This document shows positions 25,337 through 33,363 of a stretch of 64,000 bases of DNA, piece by piece; positions within the stretch are counted from its first letter, which is position 1; every line of letters starts with the position of its first letter. This stretch comes from Brachybacterium vulturis (lineage in GTDB: Bacteria; Actinomycetota; Actinomycetes; Actinomycetales; Dermabacteraceae): assembly GCF_002407185.1 (NCBI RefSeq), contig NZ_CP023563.1, positions 62,001-126,000 on the forward strand. Direction: 5' to 3'. The translations under genes were made by a program, and so were the position numbers. The notes below the pieces were generated by a model, which had not been told where the DNA came from, ran no database searches, and saw only the letters and a program-made list of their open reading frames with translations.

Positions 25337-26404
25337 TCAGTGGCCCGTCGGCGATACGTCCTGGTCTGCCGACTCCCCGCTCAGCACCCCTTCCAGGTCC
25401 GAGGCGTCCACCAGCGGGTCGTCCAGGTCCACGGTGAGCTTCGAGCGGGCCATCAGCCGGGCGGTGCCGGTGATGGTGGAGTCCCAGGCCGGGAAGTCGC
25501 CGACGGTGGTGGGTCCGAGCACGGTGCCCACGAAGCGGTTGCCGCGCGGGGAGATCGTCTCCAGGGTGTCGCCCGGCCCGAGTTCGCCATCACCGGCCAG
25601 CAGCGCGAGCCGGGCCGAGGTGCCGGTGCCCGTCGGGCTGCGGCAGATCACGCCGGGATGCACGTAGGTGGCGGAGCGGGAGTGGGCCATGCCGTCCTCC
25701 CCGGTGCGCACCCCGCCCATGAAGTGGACGAAGGGCAGCGGGCCCACGTCCCCCAGCGACGGGTGCTCCTGGCGCAGCCCGGGTCGGGCCGTGCGCACGA
25801 AGGCGTCCCCGAAGGCGGTCAGCGCGATCTCCTCGTCGGCCGTGAGCTCGAAGCCGTGCTCCGCCGCGCGGATCATCGCGTAGTAGGCGCCGCTCCACAC
25901 CAGGTCGAAACCCACCCTCCCGTAGTCGGGCACCTCGACCGCGAGTCCGCGCTCGGCGACGTAGGCGGGCTCGCCCTGGGTGGTGACCTGCTCGACCCGC
26001 CCGTCCGCCGTGGTCGCGGTGATGCGGGCCAGCCCCGCCGGGGACTCCAGCACGATCCGCTGCTCGCCGCCGGTCATCTCGATGATCCCGCTCTCCAGCA
26101 GCGCGGTGGCGACGCAGAGCGTGTTGGAGCCGGAGTACATGGGGTACCCCATCGCCTCCATGATGATGTAGCCGGCCTGCGCCTGGGGATGACCGGGCGG
26201 GACGATCAGGTCCACCGACATCGCCGGGTCGCCGTAGGGCTCCGAGAGCAGCAGGCGTCGCAGCCCGTCCCCCTCACGCTGCAGCCAGCGGGCCTGCTGA
26301 AGCACGCTCGCGCCGGGCAGTTCCCGGATTCCGGCGGTGACCACGCGGCTCACGTCCCCGCCGGACTGGGTATCGATCAGCGTGATGCTGCGTTCACGGC
26401 GCAT
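25337..26404 (-). CDS. Proline racemase-family protein with Ser/Thr active-site pair
   Basis: 355-aa member of the proline racemase/hydroxyproline epimerase/trans-3-hydroxyproline dehydratase family. At the first catalytic position the usual MCGH is replaced by YSGS (in MYSGSNTLC), so Ser replaces Cys. At the second, DRSPCGTGTS is replaced by CRSPTGTGTS, so Thr replaces Cys. Racemases and epimerases use two thiols, and dehydratases use Cys/Thr, so this protein should not be a standard racemase. A dehydratase or isomerase on another substrate is possible. Its ATG overlaps the end of the upstream dehydrogenase gene by 11 bp, so the two are co-transcribed and probably act in one pathway. Confidence 0.85.
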   Translation of the reverse strand: MRRERSITLIDTQSGGDVSRVVTAGIRELPGASVLQQARWLQREGDGLRRLLLSEPYGDPAMSVDLIVPPGHPQAQAGYIIMEAMGYPMYSGSNTLCVATALLESGIIEMTGGEQRIVLESPAGLARITATTADGRVEQVTTQGEPAYVAERGLAVEVPDYGRVGFDLVWSGAYYAMIRAAEHGFELTADEEIALTAFGDAFVRTARPGLRQEHPSLGDVGPLPFVHFMGGVRTGEDGMAHSRSATYVHPGVICRSPTGTGTSARLALLAGDGELGPGDTLETISPRGNRFVGTVLGPTTVGDFPAWDSTITGTARLMARSKLTVDLDDPLVDASDLEGVLSGESADQDVSPTGH

Positions 26405-27503
26405 GGGGAGCCCCCACGCTCTCCCAGTGGCGGTCCGGGACCACCACCAGCTTGCCGATGTAGGTCTTGGCCATGAAGGTGCGCTGGGCCTCGTGCAGGT
26501 CCGAGAGGCGGAAGGTGCGCTCCAGCAGGGGCCGGATCTGCCCGCTCTCGATCATGCCGACCAGGCGGCGGAACGCGGTGCGGGTGCCCTGGGAGGAGCC
26601 GTGCAGCTCGAGGTGCTTGAGGTACATGGTGCGCAGGTCCAGCTGGACCACGGGGCCGCCGATCGCGCCGGCGGTCGTGTACCGGCCCTCCGGTCGCAGG
26701 ATCCGCAGCAGGTCGTTGAACATCTTCCCGCCCACGAGGTCCGCGACCACGTCGATCGGCCCGTCGGCGGTGCGGGCCACCTCGGCGACCAGATCGTCGC
26801 CGCCGCGCAGCACGACGTCCTCGGCGCCGATGTCCCGCAGCGCCTGCTCCTTGCCGGCGCTGGTGACCGCGTACGGGATCGCCCCGCGCACCCGCGCGAG
26901 CTGGATCAGCGCCGATCCCACCCCACCCGAAGCGCCGGTGATCAGGATGTTCTCCCCCTCGGCGAGGCGGGCACGGTCCAGCATCTGCTCGGCGGTGAGA
27001 TAGGCGCAGCAGAAGGTCGCCAGGCCCGCGTCGGGGATATCGGCGGTGATCTCGTGGGCGTTGGCGGCCGGGACCGCGACGTAGTCGGCGAAGCCGCCGT
27101 CGCGGCCGTGGCCGATGTAGTCGATGTCCGCGAGCGACTCATCGCCCTCGGGGCGGTGGTAGAGGCTGAAGTCGACCATCACCCGCTGACCGATCCGGTC
27201 CCGGTTCACCCCGCCTCCGACCTCGGCGATGCGGCCGACGATGTCCGCTCCCTGGATGCGGGGGAACTCCAGGGTGGAGCGGCCGCGCCGCCAGGTGGAG
27301 ACCTCCGAGGGGTCGGTCTCGGACCCGTAGGCCCCCTCGCGCACCCAGATATCGGTGTTGTTCATCCCGCAGGCGTGGACGTCGATCAGCACCTCCCCCG
27401 GTGCCGGGGCGGGAGTGCGCGCCTCCCGGGTGTGGACGAGCTGGTCCAGGCCGCCGTGGCCCATCAGCCGCATGGCCTGCATAGTGCCGGGTACCGTCGC
27501 CAT
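26394..27503 (-). CDS. MDR-family alcohol dehydrogenase/quinone oxidoreductase
   Basis: 369-aa medium-chain dehydrogenase. The NADPH-binding motif TGASGGVGSALIQLA is of the quinone-oxidoreductase/crotonyl-CoA reductase type. A Cys occurs at the zinc-ligand place (ACGMNNTD), but the GHE motif of zinc enzymes is replaced by GADIVG, so it probably lacks catalytic zinc. ATG at 27503 has AGGAGGGG five bases ahead. It is the first gene of a pair with the racemase-like gene and is divergent from the LacI-like gene, with palindromes in between. Substrate unknown. Confidence 0.87.
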   Translation of the reverse strand: MATVPGTMQAMRLMGHGGLDQLVHTREARTPAPAPGEVLIDVHACGMNNTDIWVREGAYGSETDPSEVSTWRRGRSTLEFPRIQGADIVGRIAEVGGGVNRDRIGQRVMVDFSLYHRPEGDESLADIDYIGHGRDGGFADYVAVPAANAHEITADIPDAGLATFCCAYLTAEQMLDRARLAEGENILITGASGGVGSALIQLARVRGAIPYAVTSAGKEQALRDIGAEDVVLRGGDDLVAEVARTADGPIDVVADLVGGKMFNDLLRILRPEGRYTTAGAIGGPVVQLDLRTMYLKHLELHGSSQGTRTAFRRLVGMIESGQIRPLLERTFRLSDLHEAQRTFMAKTYIGKLVVVPDRHWESVGAPHAP

Positions 27504-27617
27504 CGAAGCCCCTCCTGTCCTGGGGCGCGCGAGCACGCGCTCGCGCCGCTGAGGCCAGCATCTCACCGCAGGACGTCCCCGGTCCAGGGATGCTGGCGGC
27601 CCCGCCCAGGTGAAGAA

Positions 27618-27646
27618 TTGACACCCGCCGGGCAACCCGGTTCTAT
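27618..27646 (+). promoter_or_regulatory. Promoter of the LacI-like gene
   Basis: TTGACA (27618-27623), a perfect -35, is followed after 17 bp by TTCTAT (27641-27646) as a weak -10. Transcription would start near 27653, directly before the palindrome at 27656. The match is good on the -35 side only. Confidence 0.5.
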
Positions 27647-27655
27647 GGCCACATA

Positions 27656-27669
27656 CCGAACCGGTTCGG
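27656..27669. promoter_or_regulatory. Palindromic operator CCGAACCGGTTCGG
   Basis: A perfect 14-bp palindrome centred on CCGG, containing AACCGGTT, the form of many LacI-family operators. It covers the expected transcription start of the LacI-like gene. A related half CAACCCGGTT lies at 27633-27642. A repressor bound here would block transcription of that gene, and perhaps the divergent dehydrogenase gene. Confidence 0.6.
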
Positions 27670-27700
27670 GGGATGGGGGCACGTCCCGAACTGCGACGAC

Positions 27701-27716
27701 GCCAGAGCGCTCTGGC
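27701..27716. promoter_or_regulatory. Second palindrome GCCAGAGCGCTCTGGC
   Basis: A perfect 16-bp palindrome centred on GCGC, 34 bp before the LacI-like start codon and about 46 bp (centre to centre) from the first palindrome. Two sites about four to five helical turns apart could serve cooperative binding. Different sequence from the first site, so possibly a different protein. Confidence 0.5.
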
Positions 27717-27749
27717 CCACTGACGACCTCACCGCGGAGGGGATACCGC

Positions 27750-28745
27750 ATGAGCACCATCGACAAGGCGCCCGACGGCGACGCCGTCCGCCGTGGCGAC
27801 GCCGCCGCTGAGTGCGCCCGGCTGCAGCACGCCACCGCCGCCGAGACGCCGCAGGCCGCTTCGCGCTGCGACGCCCGGTCGCCGGAGTCGGTGCGCGCCG
27901 GTGCCGTCGGCCTGGTGGTGGCTCGAGACCCCGAGACCCTCGCGAGCGACACCTTCTTCCCGGGGTTCATCGCCGGTTGCGAGCGGGTGCTCGCCGCCCA
28001 CGGCATGGGGCTGATCCTGCACGTGGCCTCCAGCGAGGAGGCGGAGCGCACCGCCTACGAGCATCTGGCCGCGGGCCGCGCCGACGGTGTGATCCTGCTG
28101 GATGTGCGTGTGGGCGATCCGCGCTTCGCGCTGATGGCCGAGCTCGCCCTGCCCGCTGTGGTGCTCAGTGCTCGCGCCCCGGGCCTCGAGGAGACCTCGG
28201 GGCTGCCCACGATCTACTCCGACGACTCGCCCGCCGTCGAGGAGCTCGTCGAGCTCTTCGCCGAGGCGGGTCACACCCGGATCGCGCATGTCTCCGGGCC
28301 TCCTCGCTTCCTCCACGCCCGAGTGCGCGGCGCGGCCTTCAGCGCCGCGATGCGAGCGCGCGGACTGGACGACTCGTTCGTGGTCGAGGGCGACTTCACC
28401 GCCGAGTCCGGGCGTGATGCCACCGCACAGCTGCTGGACCTGCCCCACCCGCCCACCGGCATCCTGTACGCCAACGACCTGATGGCGATCGCGGGCCTCT
28501 CCCTCGCCCTGAGCTACGGGATCCGTGTCCCGCAGGAGCTCTCGCTCACCGGCTACGACGACAACGTGCTCTCCGCCCACCTCTCCCCCGGCCTCACCAC
28601 CGTCGCCACCGCCGACCGGCAGCGTGGGGAGCTCGCGCTGCGCACCCTGCTCTCCGTCATCGCCCGGGAGCGTCCGGAGAACGACCTCGCCGGCCACACC
28701 ACCGTCGTCGTGCGCGGCAGCGTCGCCCCTCCGCCCCAGCCCTGA
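27750..28745 (+). CDS. LacI/PBP1-type sugar-sensor protein lacking the HTH domain
   Basis: 331-aa protein. Residues about 50-325 match the ligand-binding, periplasmic-binding-protein-like domain of LacI/GalR repressors (GAVGLVVARDPETLASDTFFPGFIAGCE, HTRIAHVSGPP, ILYANDLMAIAGL, LTGYDDN). The N-terminal 50 residues, where the lac-type helix-turn-helix and hinge should be, are an Ala/Arg/Asp-rich stretch with no such motif, and no upstream frame encodes one. There is no signal peptide either, so it is not a transporter binding protein. GGAGGGG precedes the ATG by seven bases. It may be a ligand-responsive partner of another repressor, or a repressor that lost its DNA-binding end. Confidence 0.8.
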   Translation: MSTIDKAPDGDAVRRGDAAAECARLQHATAAETPQAASRCDARSPESVRAGAVGLVVARDPETLASDTFFPGFIAGCERVLAAHGMGLILHVASSEEAERTAYEHLAAGRADGVILLDVRVGDPRFALMAELALPAVVLSARAPGLEETSGLPTIYSDDSPAVEELVELFAEAGHTRIAHVSGPPRFLHARVRGAAFSAAMRARGLDDSFVVEGDFTAESGRDATAQLLDLPHPPTGILYANDLMAIAGLSLALSYGIRVPQELSLTGYDDNVLSAHLSPGLTTVATADRQRGELALRTLLSVIARERPENDLAGHTTVVVRGSVAPPPQP

Positions 28746-28970
28746 GCGGCGCCGCCGTCCAGAACGGGGCCAGCTGCCTCGAGGAGTCCGGCGCCTGCCC
28801 CGGGCGGCTCTCCCCCTCCCCGCCGCGAAGGACCTGGTGAGGTCCCTCCGCAGCGGGCAGTCACCCATTCCCCGATTCCTCGCATGCGCCCTCCTGGGAG
28901 CGGCTACCGTGGCGTCACCACAGCGCAGCGCAGCGCAGCTGGAGCTCACCGAGTCGAGGGAGACAGGACC

Positions 28971-30395
28971 ATGTCGCTTTCCACCGAGGGGTCGACGCTC
29001 GTCGACGAGCACGGTCGCCAACGGATCCTGCACGGCATCAACCTGGTCGCCAAGGGCAGTCCCGGCGCCACCGAGCCCTCGGCGTTCCGGGGCTGCTGGA
29101 CCGGCGAGGACCTCGCCCAGCTGCGGGACATCGGGCTGGACAGCGTGCGCCTGGGAGTGAACTGGGCGGCGACCGAGCCCCGACCCGGCGAGTACTCCCC
29201 GCAGCACCTGGACTGGCTGGCCCAGCAGCTGGATCTGCTGCACGACGCCGGATGCGCGGTGATCCTCGACGGGCACCAGGACCTGTTCTCGCAGTCCTTC
29301 GGCAACGGCGCCCCGGCCTGGGCGACCCTGACGGCGCAGCGGTTCGAGGCCACCGAGCTGTGGTCGGACGCCTATCTCTCCTCCCCCGCCGTGCACGAGG
29401 CCTACGACGCCTTCTGGGCCGACGCCCCCGCCGGGGACGGCGTCGGGATCCGCACCCGTTTCGTGGCGATGTGGGGGATGCTCTCTCAGCGGTTCGGCTC
29501 GCATCCGGCGGTGATCGGGTACGACGTGCTGAACGAACCGACCCCGGGGTCCGCCGCCCCGCAGCTGTTCGGGGCGATCATCCACGTCGTCGCCGAGCTC
29601 ACCGGCCAGGCCCCGGAGCAGGTGATGGCCGACTTCGCCGACCCTGCCGCGAAGCTCTCCCAGCTCGCCCAGCTCGAGGACCCCTCCCTGCATCGCACCC
29701 TCGGGGACCGGATCGCGCCGATGCTGGCCGAGTTCGAGCAGGGCCCCGTCCATGCGCTGTACACCGCGGCGGCGCGCGCGATCCGGGAGGCGGATCCGCG
29801 CGGCCTGATCCTGCGCGAGCACGACTACTTCGGCAACATCGGCATCCCCGCCTCGATCCCTCCGCTCGAGGACGCGGCCTGGGCCTACTCCCCGCACGGC
29901 TACGACCTGGTGGTGGACACCGCAGCGATGCCGCAGGCCAGCGACACCCGGGTCACCACGATCTTCGAACGCGCCGCGGAGACCGGCGAGGGCCTCGGCG
30001 TGCCGGTGATCGTCGGCGAATGGGGCGCGTTCGGGACGCATGAGGGCATCGCTCGCCACGCCGACGCGCAGCTGGAGCTGTTCGATGCCCGCGCCTGGAG
30101 CTGGTTCTACTGGTGCTGGGAGCCGGGGTTCGCGGCCACGGAGGCGGCGGCGCGGCTGCGTCGGCCGCGGCCCCGCGCGGTGGCCGGGCGGGATCTGCGG
30201 GCCGGCACCTCGGCGGGTGGGGGCTGGCGTGCGGCCTGGACCGGTATCGACTGCGATGCGCCGAGCGAGTTCTGGATCCCGCCGGAGCGGGAGGTCGAGC
30301 ACCTCGTCGACGGTCGTCGCCAGGAGCTGCGACGGGAGCAGGCCACGGTGCTGCTGGCCCCCGGGGCTGGCGAGCACCGGCTGCGGGTGAGCTGA
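28971..30395 (+). CDS. Glycoside hydrolase family 5, endoglycoceramidase-like
   Basis: 474-aa retaining glycosidase. The acid/base Glu is in DVLNEPTPG and the nucleophile Glu in VIVGEWGAFG. The segments RILHGINLVAKG and GHQDLFSQSFGNGAPAWA are typical of the endoglycosylceramidase branch of GH5. No signal peptide is found with the ATG at 28971 (GAGGGAG upstream) or in the longer frame, so it appears cytoplasmic, unlike secreted endoglycoceramidases. The following gene is a GPH-type symporter, so the substrate is likely a small imported glycoside. In 28746-28970 a CAGCG tandem run at about 28921-28940 is the only structure seen. Confidence 0.87.
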   Translation: MSLSTEGSTLVDEHGRQRILHGINLVAKGSPGATEPSAFRGCWTGEDLAQLRDIGLDSVRLGVNWAATEPRPGEYSPQHLDWLAQQLDLLHDAGCAVILDGHQDLFSQSFGNGAPAWATLTAQRFEATELWSDAYLSSPAVHEAYDAFWADAPAGDGVGIRTRFVAMWGMLSQRFGSHPAVIGYDVLNEPTPGSAAPQLFGAIIHVVAELTGQAPEQVMADFADPAAKLSQLAQLEDPSLHRTLGDRIAPMLAEFEQGPVHALYTAAARAIREADPRGLILREHDYFGNIGIPASIPPLEDAAWAYSPHGYDLVVDTAAMPQASDTRVTTIFERAAETGEGLGVPVIVGEWGAFGTHEGIARHADAQLELFDARAWSWFYWCWEPGFAATEAAARLRRPRPRAVAGRDLRAGTSAGGGWRAAWTGIDCDAPSEFWIPPEREVEHLVDGRRQELRREQATVLLAPGAGEHRLRVS

Positions 30396-30454
30396 GATGA
30401 CCGCCTCGACCACCCGCCCGCTCACGAGCGCGGGACGAGCCGGGGGTCCCTGAG

Positions 30455-31855
30455 ATGGCGATGCCGCTGAAGCGGCGGCTGCTGCTGGCCACGCCCCTGC
30501 CGGCGGCGTGGATGTCCTCGGTGATCATCCACAACGTCTACGTGAAGTTCTACACCGACGTGGTGGGGATGGATCCGCGGTACGTGGGCTGGGTGTACCT
30601 GATCTTCAACATCTGGAACGTGCTGAACGATCCGGTGTTCGGCGTGCTGCTGGACAAGATGCGCTACCGCCCCGGCAAGGGCAAGTTCCTGCTGGTGATG
30701 CGGGTGACGATCCCCTTCCTCCTGCTGGGACTGGTGCTGATGGCGTGGACGCCGTCGTCCTGGTCGCAGGCCGCGATCTTCACCGTGTTCCTGGTCGAGC
30801 TGTTCCTGTTCGACGTCGCCTCGACGCTGTACCTGATCTCTGCGACCAGCTACGTCTACCTCGCCGCCCCCACCCGCGAGGACCGGATCGACGTCGAGGT
30901 CGCCCGGGCCTGGATCGGGAACATCATCTCCGCGGTCGCGACCGTGGTCGCCACCCAGATGCTGGTGGGCGATGCCGTCACCGAACGGATCACGCTGAAC
31001 GTGATGCTGATGGGGGTGGTGCTGGTCAACGGTGCCGTCTACGCGTTCGCGGCCTGGGCGCTGCGCGACCCGCCGGAGCTGTACGAGCAGGGCGACGGCG
31101 GCGCGGCCCCGGTGACCGCCTCCCGTCTGCTGCGGGACCTGCGCTCCGTGGTGCGGATGCGCGCGTTCTGGGCGCTGTTCTTCCACGGCATGCTGTTCAT
31201 GGCCCCGATGGGGATCTACTTCACCGCGTTCCTGTACTTCATGGACCATGTGGTCCGCTCCACCGGCACCCAGGCCACCCTGGCGGACACCGGTTCGATG
31301 GTCGTCGTGCTCGTGCTGCTGCCCCTGGTCGCGCAGGGCATCAAGCGCCTGGGCTCGCGCACGGCGATGTGGGTCGCGGCGCTGCCCTACCTCGGCGGTT
31401 TCGCGCTCCTGCTGCTCTGGGCCGATACCTGGTGGAACGTGCTGCTGTGCTACGTGCTGATCATGACCGGCCGGTACACGGTCTCCACCGCCACCACCGC
31501 ACTGGATGCCGCGCTGATCGATCACAACGAGCGCCTCACCGGGGTGCGCAAGGCGGGGTCGATCGCCTCGGTCCGGGCGCTGCTGACCGCGCCGATCGCC
31601 GGAGTGCAGATGGTGCTGTACATGGCGATCCTCACCGCCGGCGGCTACGACATCACCGCCGAGGTGCAGTCCCCGCAGACCCAGGAGGCGATCCGCCTCG
31701 CCACCGCCGGGGTGCCGATCCTCTTCGCCCTGGTGGGCCTGATCCCGCTCGTCTTCCTGCCCTACGACCGGGCGCGGGAGCGGGAGCTCAGCGAATGGTC
31801 GCGGGCACGCCGGCCCGAGGAGGGGACGGCGGTGGGGCCGGACACGACCGAGTGA
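30455..31855 (+). CDS. GPH-family glycoside/cation symporter (MFS)
   Basis: 466-aa membrane protein of the glycoside-pentoside-hexuronide:cation symporter group (MelB/XynB type), with about 12 helices. The family stretch YTDVVGMDPRYVGWVYLIFNIWNVLNDPVFG is clear near residues 34-66, with KMRYRPGKGKFL in the following loop. It begins 59 bp after the GH5 stop, so import and cleavage of one glycoside by the two proteins is likely. The Shine-Dalgarno is weak (GGGGG). The C-terminus is charged and cytoplasmic. Confidence 0.9.
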   Translation: MAMPLKRRLLLATPLPAAWMSSVIIHNVYVKFYTDVVGMDPRYVGWVYLIFNIWNVLNDPVFGVLLDKMRYRPGKGKFLLVMRVTIPFLLLGLVLMAWTPSSWSQAAIFTVFLVELFLFDVASTLYLISATSYVYLAAPTREDRIDVEVARAWIGNIISAVATVVATQMLVGDAVTERITLNVMLMGVVLVNGAVYAFAAWALRDPPELYEQGDGGAAPVTASRLLRDLRSVVRMRAFWALFFHGMLFMAPMGIYFTAFLYFMDHVVRSTGTQATLADTGSMVVVLVLLPLVAQGIKRLGSRTAMWVAALPYLGGFALLLLWADTWWNVLLCYVLIMTGRYTVSTATTALDAALIDHNERLTGVRKAGSIASVRALLTAPIAGVQMVLYMAILTAGGYDITAEVQSPQTQEAIRLATAGVPILFALVGLIPLVFLPYDRARERELSEWSRARRPEEGTAVGPDTTE

Positions 31856-31884
31856 CCGCTCGAGGGACCGCTCGAGGGACCGCT
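31854..31884. repeat. 12-bp tandem repeat GACCGCTCGAGG
   Basis: Two full copies and a third partial copy (GACCGCT) beginning at the stop codon of the symporter gene. Each copy contains CTCGAG. No terminator shape is formed. The rest of 31885-32154 (about 270 bp) has no gene or strong signal. Confidence 0.8.
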
Positions 31885-32154
31885 GCTGAACAGCACCCGA
31901 CCGTGCACGTCGCCGCGCGGATCGGACGCCGACCGTGGCCGCGACCATGGTGCTCTTCACGATCGAGGGTGTGATCGGGGTCCACGATGACTTGAGACGT
32001 CACATGAGAACGTCCATCCTCGGGAGACCTCGACGCCGATCCAGGCACCGACGCGCCGGTCGCCGACGCGACGACGGTTGCATCCTCGTCTGCGACGATC
32101 TTGCAAGATCCCTGCTCGGGAACAGCACCTGCACGCCCGTGGAAGATACTTCAC

Positions 32155-33129
32155 ATGACGCCAGAGCCCAACGCGGACACCCACCCGCTCGACCAGTACC
32201 GCGACCCGTCCGACGCAGCCTTCGTCCGCGACGTGGCCGCCGACGTGGCGGCCCACTTCGGTGGCGACCTCATGCGGATGCGGCGAGCAAACGGGTACTC
32301 GAACGCGACCTGGGTCGGTGACGGCATCGCCGTGCGGATCGCGCATACGCCCGTCGACATGGCTCGGGAGACCGCACTCGTGCGTGCTCTACCACGAGAG
32401 GTCGGGCACCCAGAGATACTCGGGGAGGGCACTGCCGAAGGCCACGGCTGGATCGTGACCAAGGAGGTTCGGGGCCAGAACCTGCATGAGGTCTGGCCAA
32501 CCCTGTCACCTGTGGAGCAGCAACAGGCTGTCCGGCAACTGTGGGCTCGGGCCCATATCGTGCACGACGCGAGCTCCTCTCTCAGGACGCATGTCGCAGC
32601 GTACGGGGGTTTCGTTCCGGCCACGCTCGGCGATGCCACGACGGCGGCGGGACGCGCCACCGATGCGCTCGGACTGTCCAGCGCCCAGCAGTCGCGGCTG
32701 GACGAAGTCATCGAGGAGTACTTTCGAGCTGCGCCCCTCGTCGAGCAGTCTGTCAACCACGGCGACCTTGCCCTGATGAACGCCCTCTGGGACGGCGAGG
32801 TCATCTCCCTGCTGGACTTTGAGTTCGCAGTGCTCGGTCCGGTCGAGATCGACCTATGCCGGCTGGTATGCGAGGCCCGTGTATCCGAGGACGGCCAGCA
32901 AGAGGACTCGAATGCAGGGGCAGTCGCGCTGGAGATCACCGCTCGTCACATGGATCCGGTTCATGGTCGCGCGCTTCTCCACGGCGCCGCGGTCCTCGAC
33001 CAGCTCCGCGACCTTGACATCTGGCTCGGCCATGACGACGCCCCAGGACGGGTCGAGGACTGGCGCCCGTGCCGCCTGCTCACGGACCTGCTCGACACCG
33101 AGGGCGGTTACCTCGGGCCCCTGCTCTAG
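32155..33129 (+). CDS. Aminoglycoside phosphotransferase-family kinase
   Basis: 324-aa protein-kinase-fold phosphotransferase. The catalytic loop H202-G-D204-LALM-N209 and the metal-binding D221-F-E are intact, and a nucleotide-binding lobe precedes them. The family covers antibiotic kinases, choline/homoserine kinases and others; nothing here proves antibiotic resistance. Base composition is a little lower in GC than neighbours and codon use is less biased, hinting at transfer. ATG at 32155 has GGAAG nine bases upstream; a TTG 18 codons earlier is less likely. Downstream 33130-33363 is empty. Confidence 0.8.
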   Translation: MTPEPNADTHPLDQYRDPSDAAFVRDVAADVAAHFGGDLMRMRRANGYSNATWVGDGIAVRIAHTPVDMARETALVRALPREVGHPEILGEGTAEGHGWIVTKEVRGQNLHEVWPTLSPVEQQQAVRQLWARAHIVHDASSSLRTHVAAYGGFVPATLGDATTAAGRATDALGLSSAQQSRLDEVIEEYFRAAPLVEQSVNHGDLALMNALWDGEVISLLDFEFAVLGPVEIDLCRLVCEARVSEDGQQEDSNAGAVALEITARHMDPVHGRALLHGAAVLDQLRDLDIWLGHDDAPGRVEDWRPCRLLTDLLDTEGGYLGPLL

Positions 33130-33363
33130 TAACCGGCTCTTGCACGGTGCACGAGGGGCGACCGTGGTGCCGGGCAGACGCGCACTCGCCACTGCTCGAG
33201 ACCGGTGGCTTCCGTCCCCAGCTGCTACACCCTCCTCCGCGAAGAGCCAGCATTGGTCACTGTGCACTGGCCGCGGCCGGGGCGTCGGGCCTAGGATCGG
33301 GAGGAACTCATCGCTTCCAGCGTCGGCAGCGTGTCCGTCCCGACCCGCGCTGGAGGCTCCCCG

